Positions 23,294 to 35,608 of a stretch of 64,000 bases of DNA are shown here, piece after piece. Position 1 is the first letter of the stretch, and every line of letters begins with the position of its first letter. The position numbers and the translations under genes were made by a program. Source of the DNA: Tretioscincus oriximinensis. Lineage: Eukaryota; Chordata; Lepidosauria; Squamata; Gymnophthalmidae. The stretch covers positions 462,549 through 526,548 of the forward strand of contig JAJVDF010000776.1 of assembly GCA_022410635.1 (NCBI GenBank), given 5' to 3'. The notes below the pieces were generated by a model. That model ran no database searches. It saw only the letters and a list, made by a program, of their open reading frames with translations, and had not been told where the DNA came from.

Positions 23294-24238
23294 TAAAATT
23301 GGGTGAGTGGGCATCAAAGTGGCAAATGCACTTCAATTTAAGCAAGTGCAAGGTCATGCACATTGAGGCAAAGAACCCCAACTACTCTTACCACCTGATG
23401 GGAACCAAGCTTTCTGTAACTCAGCAAGAAAAGTATCTTGGGGTGTTAGTGGACAATTCAATGAAGATGTCAACCCAATGTGCAGCAGCAGCAAAAAAGG
23501 CAAAATCCTTGTTGGGGATAATTAGGAAAGGAATTGAAAACAAGTCAGCAAATGTCGTTTTGTCTCTTTATAAATCTGTGGTGAGGCCACATTTCGAATC
23601 CTGTGTTTAATTCTGGTCACTACATCTCAAGAGGGATAATGTGGAATTAAAGAAAGTGCAGAAAAGGGCAAGAATGATCAAGTGTCTGCAACACCTCCCT
23701 TATGAAGTCAGGCCGCAACGTCTAGGCCTCTTCAGTCTCAAAAGGCGACGTCTGAGAGGTGATCTGATTGAAATGTACAAAATCATGCATGGGATGGACA
23801 GGGTGAATAGAGAAAAATGTTTTCACTATCACACAACACTAGGACTAGAGGGCNCTCCTTAAAACTGATGGGAAGGAAAGTGAGAACAGGCAAATGAAAG
23901 TGTTTTTTCACCCAGATGGTCATCGGACTGTGGAATTTACTTCCTGAATAGGTGGTGGTAGCTAACAGCTTGGATAGCTTCAAGACAGGACTAGACAGGT
24001 TTATGGACACCAAGGGCATAAATGGGTCCTAGGATGGATGTCTGGATGTTGCCTCCAGGTTTGTGCAACATGCAGGACTCCTGAAATACCATTTGCAGGG
24101 AGTCATGAACAGATTCATATTTTGCTTTCCTCTGTTCAGACTGCCCAGGTGCATCTGGTGGGTCTCTGTGTGAGACAGAATGCTGGACTAGATGAGCTGT
24201 GGGATGATCCAGTATGGCTCTTCTTATGTTCTTATGGC
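23294..24238 (+). mobile_element. Group A LINE 3' end, longest copy (RT C-terminus and 3' UTR)
   Basis: This is the reference copy of the TTCTTATG-tailed group. The reading frame contains WASKWQMHFNLSKCKVMHI, EKYLGVLVDNSMK, LYKSVVRPHFESC, LKKVQKRARMIK and LRGDLIEMYKIMHGMDRVN. These are typical of the C-terminal part of CR1/L2-clade reverse transcriptase ORFs. A stop after HFESCV and a frame change break it. The ORF end (LDRFMDTKGINGS) is followed by a ~200-bp 3' UTR and GTTCTTATG. It is 5'-truncated and inactive. Confidence 0.85.
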
Positions 24239-24254
24239 TTAACCTGAACTAGCA

Positions 24255-24405
24255 AAATTATTTTCCCTATCTCACAACACTAGGACCAGGGGTCACTCTT
24301 AAAAGCTGAAGGGCAGAAGTGTTAGGTCAAAAAAGGGAAAGGATTTTTTTTAACCCAGAGGGCCATTTGCCTATTGAATTTACTTCCAGGAGAGGTAGAG
24401 ATCTG
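24255..24405 (+). mobile_element. Group A LINE ORF-end fragment
   Basis: CTCACAACACTAGGACCAGG to GAATTTACTTCCAGGAGAGG, directly after the long 23294 copy. Confidence 0.7.
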
Positions 24406-24604
24406 CCTTTCGAAAGGAAAAAAGGATTTAGTATCTTTTTCAGCAACCTCCTCTTAAAAAAGATCTTATAGTCAACACAAGGGACATATAGATCACTTTT
24501 ATACAGCCAAAAACACAATTTGGATTTTACTGATGGTATCAAATGGCACCATGAATTCATGTTAACATCACCGCTTTCCATAGACGCATGGAATCATAAA
24601 AAGG

Positions 24605-24860
24605 AAATTTATTTATTTCATTTTATGAAGGTCCTAGAATGAGTCATAATATATGATAAAACAAACACTAAAACATATTTAAAATATCACCCTTCCAACG
24701 CCGCTTCCTTCCTCTCTGGCAAGAGAACATTCAGAGGAACTCAAAATCAAAAGCTTGGGTGAAGAGTTGCGTTTCAAAAAAGTGCCAAGAAATTTAAGAA
24801 GTTGATACCTAATGTACCTCCGGTTATTCCAAAGCACGGGGCTGTCACAAAGATGGCCCT
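24605..24860. repeat. Unclassified dispersed repeat, second copy
   Basis: ATTTATTTATTTCATTTTATG start, then AAGCTTGGGTGAAGAGTTGC and a similar layout to the 8100 copy. Confidence 0.4.
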
Positions 24861-24879
24861 GTCCATATCACAGCCTATT

Positions 24880-25045
24880 CAGGGCCTGCCATAGTCTACA
24901 CTAGCATGTAGATGGCAGATCCCTATTCTAAGTGTTGAGAACAGGTAAAAGGTTTTACCTCCTTCTGGGCAACTGGTGGGCCACTGCATGAGGCTCAGGC
25001 CCCATTCAGCAGGGCTCATCTGAGGTTCTTATGTTCTCTTACTGT
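24880..25045 (+). mobile_element. Group A LINE variant UTR fragment
   Basis: GCCTGCCATAGTCTACACTAG, GTTGAGAACAGGTAAAAGG, then CAGCAGGGCTCATC and GTTCTTATGTTCT. Confidence 0.7.
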
Positions 25046-25049
25046 ACTT

Positions 25050-27780
25050 GTGATGCGGTCAAGTAGACTATAATCATTACTATAAAACAGCAACAGCTTC
25101 CTTCCAGAATGAAGATGGAATAAAATAGACAAGAAATCAAATTAATGATTACGAAAGTATCTTGTGAAAACGCTGCACATTTTGGGGGCTTCGTTTTTTA
25201 ACTCTTAACTCTGTGTGAATAAATATAGCTTCCCTAAAATAATTACAACCGGGGGCCCCGTTCACAGGGCCTGGCCTAGCATTGACAGCTGCCACTAAGC
25301 CCCCATCTCAAGAATGCAAATGATTAAGGAAGATTAAATACCTACTTTGCTTGAATACTCTTGATAATGAGCTGCTTCCCTACTGGAAAAGAGAGGGGGG
25401 AGAGGAGGTGTTTCATGTTGGCAGCTGATGGATTTTTCTGTAAATTCTTTTAATTCGAAACAGCACCATCTGTTGTTCGGATACCCAAGTTCAAGAACGG
25501 AGTCAAACTCCCGGTCTTCGTGAACCGGTGAGAAAGGAGGAAAGAGAATGCATGGGGAAAGGGACGCAAGTTATGGATTCGTCTCCATCTGCTTTTCTTC
25601 GTTTAATCCATTGAACGTTTAACACGTTTTTTTCGGCCCCCTCTCCTTCTCAAAAGTCAGATACAATGCTGATTGCAAAAATAAATACGTAAACCACTGG
25701 GGCAGAAATGGGATAGAACGTGCCATGCAAGGACATAGTACTCAGGAAAGAACCTACCCAGGAGCAAACTATTACGCCGTAATATTTATCTACCTACAGT
25801 AGATAATTGCAAACACCTGTGACCTTCTGCAATCATTAATGCTCCATCGCACACTCTTTCTAATGGGATTGTGCATTCCGTTAAATAGAGGAGCATGGTG
25901 AAAATGCCAAGATGTTAATGTGATGAGTGTACGTATGTGTGAAGGCAGGAGTCTAGTTTTGATTCAGGCACCAAAAAAGGGGAAATATATCTATTCAAGT
26001 CAGGAAAAGCCCACAAATATGGACGTGGGTTAATTTTGTGGACCCCCTTATTGGGTGGTGTTGGACAAGTGTGTAGAATGGACAAGTGGTTTGGAGCAGG
26101 CAATGGTGTGTGGGCGCTCCAGGCGGACGGAATGGGCACACAGAGGCACTCAGAGTGGGCAATGGCTCCCAGGGAGGCGGGGTTATAGCCCGTCATGGCG
26201 ATTGGTTAAAAGGCAGATCGCCGCAAAGTGGTTTATTAATACAGATTATCTCTCAGATAGTCTTAGTGGGAGGCTGGATGGATAGGACGAAATGGGAAAT
26301 ATGGAATTGGCAAGACTGTATAGTAGATCTATTAGCAGTAGAGAAGCTGTAGAGTAAATAAGGTTGAAAACGCAGAAAAAAATAAGACTATGTAAACACG
26401 TATGTTTTCTTTATTGATTAGTCATTTTTCCATATCAAATCCAGTCACAAGTTCCTTCAGAAAAGAAAAACATGTGAAATGTTTAAAAATAACTAGAGAT
26501 TAGGTTAAGATATGAAACAACAACAAAAATGGAGTTAGGTTTGATCTCCGCATTGCAGCGAGGTATTTAATAAGGACAGGGACCCTGAAGCGAGGGAGAG
26601 TGGAGGGGGAGAATGGGAAGAAATGAAAATGGAAAAGAAAAAATTGTGTAACAAAAAGGCTGAAAAAAATCGCTTTTCCTTCCCTAATTTTAGTTGTGGC
26701 TGTTTTATACGTTAACTGGGTTTTTATTATTAACTGCACTGAGATCCTTCCAGTAAAAGGCGGTATATAAATATAAATATATATAAAGAAAGAAAGAAAA
26801 GTGTAGAATATCATATTTTACATTGTAGAAGGACAATTTTATAGCTCTATATACTTTTTGCTTTCTTTGATGTATAGAATAAAACAGTTTCTTCTTCTTA
26901 TTCTTCCTCTTCAAAAAAGGTATCTATCTGTAATCTATAATATATATATTTTATATCCCTCCCTACATCTGAAAGACACGGCCTTTATTTGAAGACTGGA
27001 TATATTTATTTATATCCGGACTGTATCCACATGAGACTTATTCTTTCCAGAATTTCTTGATAAATTGGTTTATCGTTTTTTCTGGTTTATCGTGTGTCAT
27101 TGGTATCTTTACAGTGTACTGGGTGCCCANAAAAACATTCCTTGGTTTATAAAGTAGTTATAAACTAAACCAAAGAGTGTTTATGTGGACTCGGTATATT
27201 TTTGAGTTTTGTCCTTCCGTCAACTCCTGAAAATAAAGATTTTCTGAACATATGATATCACCTCTCAGCAGCCATTTTGTTTGCTAGCCATCTACAGGAA
27301 GTCCCTCCTCCCAAATGGTATTGGATAGTTTGCTGTCATTTCCCACCAAAACTGTCCATACAGCGCAGCCTTTTTGCAATAACCTTATAAAGTGGTTTGA
27401 CAGTTTGTTTTCCCAATAACCCAGATAATCGGCTTTAAACTTGGCCATCTGCCAGTTTATATAACGACCTNGTGTGACAATTGCAACACAAATGCAACTT
27501 TCAAGTACATTATTGGCCTTGTCTGGACATAGCCTACATTTCTATCCTGGCCCATCTTACACTCACAGGACTCAGGGTGTAAACTAGATGGGTCTCCCTT
27601 AATTCATGGGGGACACATCTATCAATAGTTACAAAACGTTATATAACTACTGCCTCCAATGGAGGTCAGAGGAATAGGCAGATGCCCTTAAACATCATTT
27701 AAAGGGAATTTTGAAGGTTATTGTCTTCATGTCTGNCCAGGTGGGCCACTAGTGAGATAGGATATTGAACTGAAAGGGCT
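25050..27780. other. Largest stretch without recognised repeats in the intron
   Basis: Moderate composition, TATA-rich around 26760-26960. Several open frames of 60-104 codons show no family pattern. This may be unique sequence or unrecognised repeats. Confidence 0.4.
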
Positions 27781-27784
27781 GTAG

Positions 27785-28735
27785 CTGTCATGACCCAGTC
27801 TGCCATTGCCAGGGAAGGAAGGGGAGAAAGCAAAGGAGATCATTGAACAAAGGCCCATAGAGACAGAGCCTGTGGTCCCTGCAGGATTAGAACCAAGGGA
27901 ATCGATGGGTAGAATGGCTGGGGAATCAGACCTGGGCCCCAGTTCAGAGATTCTCCAGCCAGATCCCAACTGTGAGGCTTCCCAATCTTCTGGTAGAAGA
28001 AGAAGAAGAACTGGATTCTTATACCCCACCTTTCTCACCTTTCAAACGGACTCAAAGCGGCTTACAAGGGTATTTTTGTCCGAAGGCTTACATTCTAAGG
28101 CTGCATGATGACTCCTTGCAGGAGCAAGACTAGGGTGTCTCAGCTGCAGAGGATGATTGCTTTGGTGGGTAGAGGTTTGCTATATAAAAGGAACAGAAAC
28201 TGAACTCTCTTGTGGTAGGCAATGTTGGAATTCTGCTTTGAAGCCACTGATGCTGTTTTGCTTTGATGCTGAATTACATGTATCCAGCCACTCTTGGGCT
28301 GTTTTATATTATATCTGATTACCTTTGCCTTGAAAAATACCAACTNGCCGGAATGCATTGGCCAAGGGTGTTGAAAATCACCTGGACACCTGTACTACAA
28401 CGACCAACACTTACGTATAAAGTGCTCAGCAGGTTGGACTTTTGGTTCTTGCGGGAGCAGGACTAAGGAGTTTCAGCTGCAGAGGATAATTGTTTTGGTG
28501 GGGAGAGGTTTGCTATGCAAGAGGAACCAAAGCTGCATTTTTGGGGGGCAGTGACGTTGTAGTTTTAGTTAGAAGCCACTGGTGCTGTATTACTTTCTGT
28601 CCTGCTGAGTTTTGCTTTAGCAAAGTCTTGATTTTCTGGAAGCCTGCCTTTGTTTCTGTTCTTCAGGGGCTGGTGCATGATAGGCCCTGATCCAGCAGGG
28701 TTACTTTTATGTTCCAGGAAAGACTTCATAGGCCA
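27785..28735 (+). mobile_element. Possible LTR segment with an internal duplication
   Basis: TGTCATGACCC opens the segment. GCTATATAAAAGG near 28180 is TATA-like. A ~100-bp piece at 28110-28205 (TCAGCTGCAGAGGATGATTG) recurs at 28445-28545 (TCAGCTGCAGAGGATAATTG). No gag or pol frame is visible. Alternatives are a non-LTR duplicated repeat. Confidence 0.35.
27993..28108 (-). mobile_element. S1 SINE 3' fragment
   Basis: Contains the TTC-tail complement, TATACCCC, AAAGCGGCTTACAAGG and CCGAAGGCTTACATTCT. The head is missing. It sits inside a possible LTR segment (27785-28730). Confidence 0.7.
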
Positions 28736-29336
28736 CTTGCACATCCAGAATCCTTCAATTCCTGCAAAACCTGACTTTGTCCTTTAAACTTATTAAACCA
28801 ACCAATCGATTCTGCTGAATGAAATAAGAAATTGCCCCTATGATGCAAGCCAGCCTCGCCCTCACAACGAAGGGAAACTTCAAACGGTTGCCAAGACGAA
28901 AAGCACTTTATTTTGCTGAAGAAGTCACCAAGATTTTGCCTGCATTGATTTCATTTGCAGGAAAACCACCAAGCCCTGAACCTGCCGCCTCAGCAAGATG
29001 CTAAAAGGTCAGCCTCTCGCAGGATGGATGCTCTATCAATACTTATCAGGATGTTTTCATACTGGATCCACAAGAGGCCCAAAGAGAAAGAGGCTTATAA
29101 TCCCACTTAAGCCTGCAGCAGCACCAACAAGCGCTTCAGAATGTGGGAAAAAAGCAATGGGGGGGCCCACGCTTCGGAATACTCTTGGGTCCCCAGGTGG
29201 ACAGGAGGATACTTGGCATAAGGCAGTTTCATTTGTGGTTGGGAGAAGCTCTTTGTATAGCAGATTACAACAAGCATCAAAACCACACAAATAGGAGGCC
29301 CCTCTGCTCCAGAAAGTGGACAATTACTATTGATAA

Positions 29337-29595
29337 TTTCCTTTCTTTCTTTTTCTTTTTCTTTCTCCCTCTCCCTCGATCTCTCTTTCCCTTCCTCCTT
29401 CTCTCCCTTTCTCTCTTTCCCTCCCTCCCTTTTTTTCTCTCCCTTCCTCTCTTTCTCTCCTTCCCTTTTTCTCCCCTTCATCTCTCTTTCCCCCTCCCTC
29501 TGTCTTTCTTTCTCTCTTTCCCTTCCCTCTTTCTTTCTTTCTCCTTTCCTTGCTCCCCTTCTCTCTCTCGCTTCCTTCCTCTGCTTTCCTTATAC
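29337..29595. repeat. Pyrimidine tract (CTTT/CCTT), about 260 bp
   Basis: Almost pure C/T on the plus strand. Open frames on both strands here are low-complexity artefacts. Confidence 0.85.
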
Positions 29596-29619
29596 GCAGG
29601 GAAATGGGCTTAATCAATT

Positions 29620-30470
29620 AATCTTGCAAAATAAGTAGAAAATGTAGAATACAAACTTACACTTTTGGATTTTTAAAAAGTACATCCCCTACCCGCCCCA
29701 CAACATTATACGCTGAAACATTGACTCATAAGGCAGGCCAGGATCTCAGTCTAAACATGTCAACGCCATCAAAATGTCTAAAAAGGAATTCAAACTAAAA
29801 GCATATGGACAGGGCAAAAGAAATGTTGGGATATAATAAAATCAATTTCCAGGCTTATATTTATATAATAATAACAATATATTTAAAGGAACTAAGGCTG
29901 ATTTACATCCCAGCGGCAAACGGATGGAAATGAAATTTAGAAACCGACAAAGGGAAATTTATGACAACTTTTGTTACACACGAACAACTCCTACCTAACC
30001 AAATCTTTCTTTCTTTTTTTAATGGGAGAATAGATGCAATTTCAAAGCTGAATCAAATTGTCAAACGGAAACAAACTGCCCAAGCCACAAATACTTTTTA
30101 ATCACAACAGACGCACATTTTATTTTCCTTTTTCATTTTTGTGGCCTGCCAAGGAGACGGAGGAAACTAACTTTTCATCAGATACAGAGGGAATCACCAT
30201 ATCTAGCATCCACAACAGCTCTGAGATTAAAGCTTTATTTTATCTCTCCGTAACCTGAACAGACGTTCGTTGTCACCGTTTCTGCGTGACACACGGCTTT
30301 TAGAGTAACTAGAGAAAGTGAATTCAGGAAAAAAGCCTAGCTGGTGAAAGGTTTGGAATATATGTGATCGTGAACCAAAGCCCAAGTCTTACACCGGTTT
30401 TAAGTAAGGATTTTTCCTGTTTTGTAATACAAAAATGGCTACGATCGATCTACTAGTTGTTCAGTAAAAT
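29620..30470. other. No recognised feature
   Basis: AT-rich sequence. Nothing repeat-like or coding was recognised. Confidence 0.45.
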
Positions 30471-30474
30471 CTGT

Positions 30475-30615
30475 AAGAAGACGTGGAGAAGGAGGATTTT
30501 ATATTCTTCTCTTCACAACAGATCTCTCGTGAAGTAGGTGGCTAACCCAGCTGGCGACTGTGTGGAGGTGACCAGAATCGAACCCGGACACTTCCAGATA
30601 AGGGAGTCTGACACT
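30475..30615 (-). mobile_element. S2-type SINE fragment
   Basis: GAGAAGGAGGATTTTATATTC, TTCACAACAGATCTCTCGTG and GAATCGAACCCGGACACTTCC mark tail, core and B-box in reverse order. Confidence 0.65.
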
Positions 30616-30621
30616 CTGTTT

Positions 30622-31030
30622 CAGTGATAATGAACCTTTTGAGATTGGTGGGACAAAATTCGTAAAAAAAAAAGCCACGCTACTTTAATCTGGGTGCCGT
30701 GTCACCTCTAGAAATACCCATAATTTTGCGATGTGTGTTGCTCGAGTCCAGCAAAAAAAAGGTTATATTTTTGATCTGTGAATTTATTGAAGAAGCAAAA
30801 ACAAACAATTCTTTGCATTAGTGACTTTTTGTTGCTGAATTTCATTTGCTAAATCTTCAATGGAACATTAGTGTTTCTTACACTTCATCTGTCAGTCAGT
30901 TTCTTTTATTGGTTTCAATGCACTGATTTTTTTCTCTCTTAATAATAATAATAATACAAAATCTTAATTTTTAATTTAATCAGGACGGCATCAACCCAAA
31001 ATGTCTTGGCGTGTCACCTTTGACATGTGT
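30622..31030 (+). mobile_element. Charlie-like hAT remnant
   Basis: Begins CAGTGATAATGAACCTTTTG, like the CAGTGATGGCGAACCTTTT end of vertebrate hAT elements. The AT-rich interior lacks an open frame, and the right end (GTGTCACC..) is lost at a group A LINE fragment. Confidence 0.45.
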
Positions 31031-31285
31031 GCATGGGTGAAAAGCTGCTTTTCTTTCCCTGTTGTCACTTTTCTGCCCATCTGCACCCTGGTCCTCATAT
31101 TGTGTGAGCGAGAGAATATTTTTTCTCTGCCCGTCTTATCCACCTCATGCATGATTTTACATACCTCAGTTAGTACCGTCTTTCAAGGCTGAAGAGACCC
31201 AGACAATTTCATAAGAGAGTTGCTCCAGCCCCTTGATCATTCTTGTTGCCCTCTGGGTTCTCTTCCAAACCTGTACAGTTACAGA
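31030..31285 (-). mobile_element. Group A LINE ORF fragment
   Basis: Complement of the ORF end: CTGTTGTCACTTTTCTGCCC, CATGCATGATTTTACATACC and CCTTGATCATTCTTGTTGCC. Confidence 0.7.
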
Positions 31286-31289
31286 TCAG

Positions 31290-31930
31290 GGTAAGCCATA
31301 TTCATCTGATACTGAACTGAAAGTGTTATGTGTGTGCATGTAGTGGGGGAAGAATCCCCCCACATGGGCAAAGCTCTCCTTGCTGTCTCTGGCCCAGAAA
31401 CCACAGCGAGACAAAGAATGTCGGAAGATTTTCCACTTAATTATCTTCCGGTCGGAATCCACAGGGCTTAGAAAAATAAGAGTTCCACTGAAGCAGAAGC
31501 TGTTTAGAGAAGCCGTCGCTTGCGCCAAAACCCAGCCAGAGAGGCCCTTGCCGGAGCTGCGTTGGAGACAGAACCTTAGCGACAGAAGCAACAAACCCAG
31601 CGGGCACTGAGAAAGCGCCGCGATTGCTCCTCGCACAAAAACACGCCATCCGCAGGGCACAAAGGCACGGGCAGAGCGGCAACAATGCGCCTCATAACCT
31701 AGAATATGATAGCAGGCGCTACGAGGCAGCAGGGAGCTATTAAGGTCCAAAATTGGCCCCAGGAAGCGAGAACTTTATACGTGGGCAGACTGGAGTGGGC
31801 AGGTATAGGCAGGTGTTGACTTGGAGCCGGAGACTCATGTTTTGTATTTCACAATGGTCTAAGCAAAGCCTTTCCTACCCTCCTTGTCTCATTCACATTC
31901 ACAGTATAGCACCAGATGTTTATCTGGCCA
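31290..31930. other. Moderately GC-rich stretch, unassigned
   Basis: Minus-strand frame of 154 codons (31286-31750) has no recognisable domain, and the overlapping plus-strand frame is equally open. It has more CpG than its surroundings. I treat it as chance or an old repeat. Confidence 0.35.
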
Positions 31931-31934
31931 TTTA

Positions 31935-32205
31935 TAAGACCCAATTAAATGATGGAGGAGGAGGAGGAAAATTTGGTTTTTATATCCCGCTCTTCTCGAC
32001 AGAAGGTGCCGGTACCCATTTATCTACTTGCATATTTCTTTGCTTTAGAACAGTTGGATTGGCTGAAGCTAAGGCCAGTAGAGGGAACTCACTACTCTCT
32101 ACAGCTGACATATGAAGCCTCTGTTGAAACACCGAAGCTCTGAACCTCTGGCGCCACCATCCCAGCTGTAAACAGTAACTACCAACCCCTGCCTATCCAG
32201 GCCAC
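31935..32205 (-). mobile_element. S1-type SINE copy
   Basis: GGAGGAGG tail complement, TTTTTATATCCCGCTCTTCTC, and GATTGGCTGAAGCTAAGGCC, the S1 body in reverse. The head side continues into a GCCACACCCCC-rich variant also seen near 46150. Confidence 0.6.
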
Positions 32206-32234
32206 ACCCCCATCCAAGCTTACATCTGTTCTAA

Positions 32235-32793
32235 GTTGCAGAAAAGGGCAATAAGAATAATCAAAGAACTGGAGCACTTCCCTTATGAAATCCGGCTGCA
32301 ACGTCTGGGCCTCTCCAGCCTCAAAAGATGGCGTTTGAGAGGAGACATAGTTGAAGAATATAAACATTTTCTCTATCGCACAACACTAGGACCAGGGGGC
32401 ATTCCTTGAAACTGAGGGGCAAAGAGTGAGGAAAGAAAAAGAAAANTATTTTTTCACCCAGAGGGTTATCAGTCTGTGGAGTTTACTTCCAGAGGAGGTG
32501 ATAGTAGCTAGCAACTTGGATAGCTTCAAGACAAGATAAAACAAGTTCATGGAAGCCAAAAGTATAAACAACTACTAGGATGGATGTCTTGATGCTGCCT
32601 CCAGGATGGAGCAACAGGAAGGATTTCTAAATTGCCATTTGCAGGGAGTTGAAACAGGTGAAGATTTTGCCTTCTTTTGTTCAGACTGCCCAGGTGCAAT
32701 TGGTGGTCCTCTGGATGAGACAGAAGGCTGGACTTGGTGGGCTTTGGCGTCATTCAGCAGGGCTCCTCTTCCTATGTTTTTATGTTCTCCACA
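32235..32793 (+). mobile_element. Group A LINE 3' end
   Basis: AAGTTGCAGAAAAGGGCAAT through CACAACACTAGGACCAGGGG and GATGCTGCCTCCAGGATGG to CAGCAGGGCTCCTC and a TTTTTATGTTCT tail. Confidence 0.8.
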
Positions 32794-32811
32794 ACGTTGT
32801 GGTCATCTATG

Positions 32812-32945
32812 TTAATCTAACTTTAGAACAGCTAGGTTGGCGGAAGCTAAGGCCATTAGAAGGCGTTTACCTCTCTCCATGGCTGAGACATGAGCCTTGA
32901 TTATCTCTGTTGAAACACCAAGCCTTTACCCACTTGCAGCCACTG
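32812..32945 (-). mobile_element. S1-type SINE fragment
   Basis: Only the central segment (AACAGCTAGGTTGGCGGAAG...) and part of the head side remain. Confidence 0.5.
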
Positions 32946-33404
32946 TGAAGGCTTTTAGGAGTAATCAACTGATATCAAATGACAGTGAATGGTCTGGAAA
33001 CATCCTATGATTTTGGAAGATGCTAGGTTTCAATGTATTAAGATGGACCACACTAAAGTCATTTCTGTTTTAGCTTTGCACTTTTTATTGCATTCTCTGA
33101 TTCCAGCAATAGTCTATGATAACCATGAGTCCTGATATTTTGTCTCCAGCCTCAAGACTGTGGTATGAGTATATATTGTGTCTCTGAAAACCGATGACCT
33201 GTGTGCAAGATTTGAAACCATCAGGTCAAAGGGGGTACTGGGGTGAGAGCATGGGCAATGTTATGGGAAACTGTTGATTATAAAGATGCTCATTAAAAAG
33301 GGCTTTTACCTAGGGATCGGGAGTTCAGTCCTTTGATTCAATTCCCTATTTCCATCAGCTGCCCCTCTTTGCTGATATTGATTGGTGCATCAACATAGGA
33401 GGAA

Positions 33405-33745
33405 TAGATAAAGGATCTCAGGATGTTTAGTCTGCAAAACAGAAGACTGAGAGGAGACCTGATAGCTGCCTATAAATATCCAAAGGGCTACCGGTAACAT
33501 AGGGCAGAGGGATTAACTTTGTTCTCATTGGCACATGGAAGGATTAGAAACAATGGGATGAAACTGCAAGGAAGTAGATATAGATTAAAGAGAAAAACAT
33601 TCTGACAGTGAGGGTGATCAAACCAGTGAAGCAATTTGGCACAGGAGGGCAGCCATCGGTCTGGGATGGTTTAGTGAATCCTGCATTTAGCAGTGGGTTG
33701 GACTCTCTGACCCTGGAGGTCCCTTCCCACTCTATGATTCTCTTC
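33405..33745 (+). mobile_element. Group B LINE 3' end
   Basis: GATGTTTAGTCTGCAAAACAG through CATTGGCACATGGAAGG to CCTGGAGGTCCC and TCTATGATTCTC. Confidence 0.8.
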
Positions 33746-33809
33746 TGAGTTACCTTGATACAGAATTTGGCCACATACCTCTTAGACTATGGCAGGTCCC
33801 TATACTGAG

Positions 33810-34265
33810 ATATAGCCCAGAATGGAGTCAATTGCCACAGGAAGTGTTGAGTTCTCCTTCACTGGAAGTCTTCAGAGGCTGGGCAGTCATCTATCTGGGA
33901 TGGTTTAGTGAATCCTGCACTGAGCAGGGGGTTGGAACCCATGACCCATGTTCTTATACTTCCTGAAGAGCTAACAGTAGCTAACAGCTTGGATAGTTTC
34001 AAGACAGGACTAGACAGGTTTATGGACACCAAGGGTATAAATGGATACTAGGATGGATGTCTGGATGTTGCCTCTGGGGTGGAGCAACAGGCAGGACTCC
34101 TGAAATGCCATTTGCAGGGAGTCATGAACAGGAGCATATTTTGCTTTCCTCTGTTCAGACTGCCCAGGTGCATCTGGTGGGCCTCTGTGTGAGACAGAAT
34201 GCTGGTATGGCTCTTCTTATGTTCTTATACCCTGGAGGTCCCTTCAAACACTAGGATTCTATGAA
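33810..34265 (+). mobile_element. Group B LINE end containing a group A insert
   Basis: Group B runs to CCATGACCC at 33947. A group A piece occupies 33948-34228 (TTCCTGAAGAGCTAACAG.. to CTTCTTATGTTCTTATA). Group B then resumes with CCCTGGAGGTCCCTTC and ACTAGGATTCTATG. Confidence 0.8.
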
Positions 34266-34309
34266 AGAAGGAAGGAAGGAGGGAAGGTACGATTACTGCA
34301 GGAAATGAT

Positions 34310-34498
34310 TTCTCCTTCACTTCAGTGTGGAGATCAACCAGTGGAATAGGTTGCCCCAGAAGGCTGTGGGTTCTCCTTCACTGGAAGTCTTCAAACAGAG
34401 GCTGGCCAGCCATCCGTCTGGGATGGATCAGTGAATCGTGCATTCACTAAACCCCATGACCCTCTAGCCATTTCCAACTTTAGGATTCTATGATTCTG
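34310..34498 (+). mobile_element. Group B LINE terminal fragment
   Basis: CAGTGGAATAGGTTGCCCC to GGATTCTATGATTCTG, just after a short GGAA run (34264-34285). Confidence 0.75.
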
Positions 34499-34574
34499 TT
34501 GCTGCTTTCTGGAATCGGAGGAGCAGCTGAAGGATGTCGCTCTTGGGAGTGCTGAAGGCTAGATCAAGGCATAC

Positions 34575-34790
34575 CCAAACTATTCCTGCATCCTGTTTCG
34601 TACACTGGCCCACCAATTGCTTCAGGGCACGTCAGGCAGAAGGTGAAAGCAAAACCTTCACTTGCCCTCCGTGCTATTGGCCTTTAGAGGCCTCTTGCCT
34701 ATCTCTCCAACTGGAAGTAGTACCCAGACACCCATTCTAGTAGCCGGGGGTACACTTCTCTTCCACGAACTTGTCTAACCTTTTTTTACA
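34575..34790 (-). mobile_element. Diverged group A LINE UTR fragment
   Basis: CACTGGCCCACCAATTGC and CACCCATTCTAGTAGCC with weaker matches between. Confidence 0.5.
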
Positions 34791-35608
34791 TACATACAAA
34801 AGAAGATCAGAACATAAAATAACTTTTCGCCCATCTCTAAAAGGCGAAATTAATGATGAACAATGCATTCAAATACAACTACCCCCTGGAAGGAAAATGC
34901 AAGTCCCACTGCTACCTAATTGGATGAATCTGGACGAACTCCCTACTGTTTCTGCAAAATTATGTAGACATCTGGAATCCAAAACACAAAAGTGGGCCTT
35001 TGGGGCTGAGATGAACTGTCTTGAGAAAAATACACAGTGTTGTAAAAAGGAAATGGGACAACGGAACATTCTTTCTTTGTTTCTGCTGCATTCACCTGAT
35101 GACGCCTCTTTATATCCCACGAAGGTCTGCAATCTTAATTAGATAGCTTTTATGCAACGTTATAAATGTTATACTGTTGCTTGGCTCTAAAAAAACACCA
35201 CACCATCACCCTAGCAACTTCAGCTCACATTCTGTTCGCATTTATAAAAACCTGGCAAAAGTCAAAGGTATATTTTTTTTCCATCCCAACAGTCACACTG
35301 CCTACTTTGAAAGTTTAAACCGATTCCTCCCATGCTTCTGCTAGAATTATCCTCTGGGCGGGGATGTGGGGAAGGGTTGGCTGGGAATGTCTCCTATTTG
35401 TAAGGACGTTTTAAGAGCCAGACAGGGGGCTTCTAAAGACCAGCTGCAGGGAGCTGAGAGCAGGTCGTTCTTCTGCTTGAGGTAGCCAGAAGAAAGCACT
35501 GGATCACAGTGTGAGATGGGCTGCTGGAAAAGGGGGGTTGACCTAGAGGGCTCTGCTAAGATGTCTAAGTAAAATGGATATCTAGATACCACTTCCAAAG
35601 TCCAGAGA

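Noticed and set aside
29107..29638. Overlapping open frames on both strands (Arg/Glu/Lys-rich and Ser/Phe/Leu-rich)
   Set aside because: Caused by the CTTT/CCTT tract. Codon content simply mirrors the repeat.
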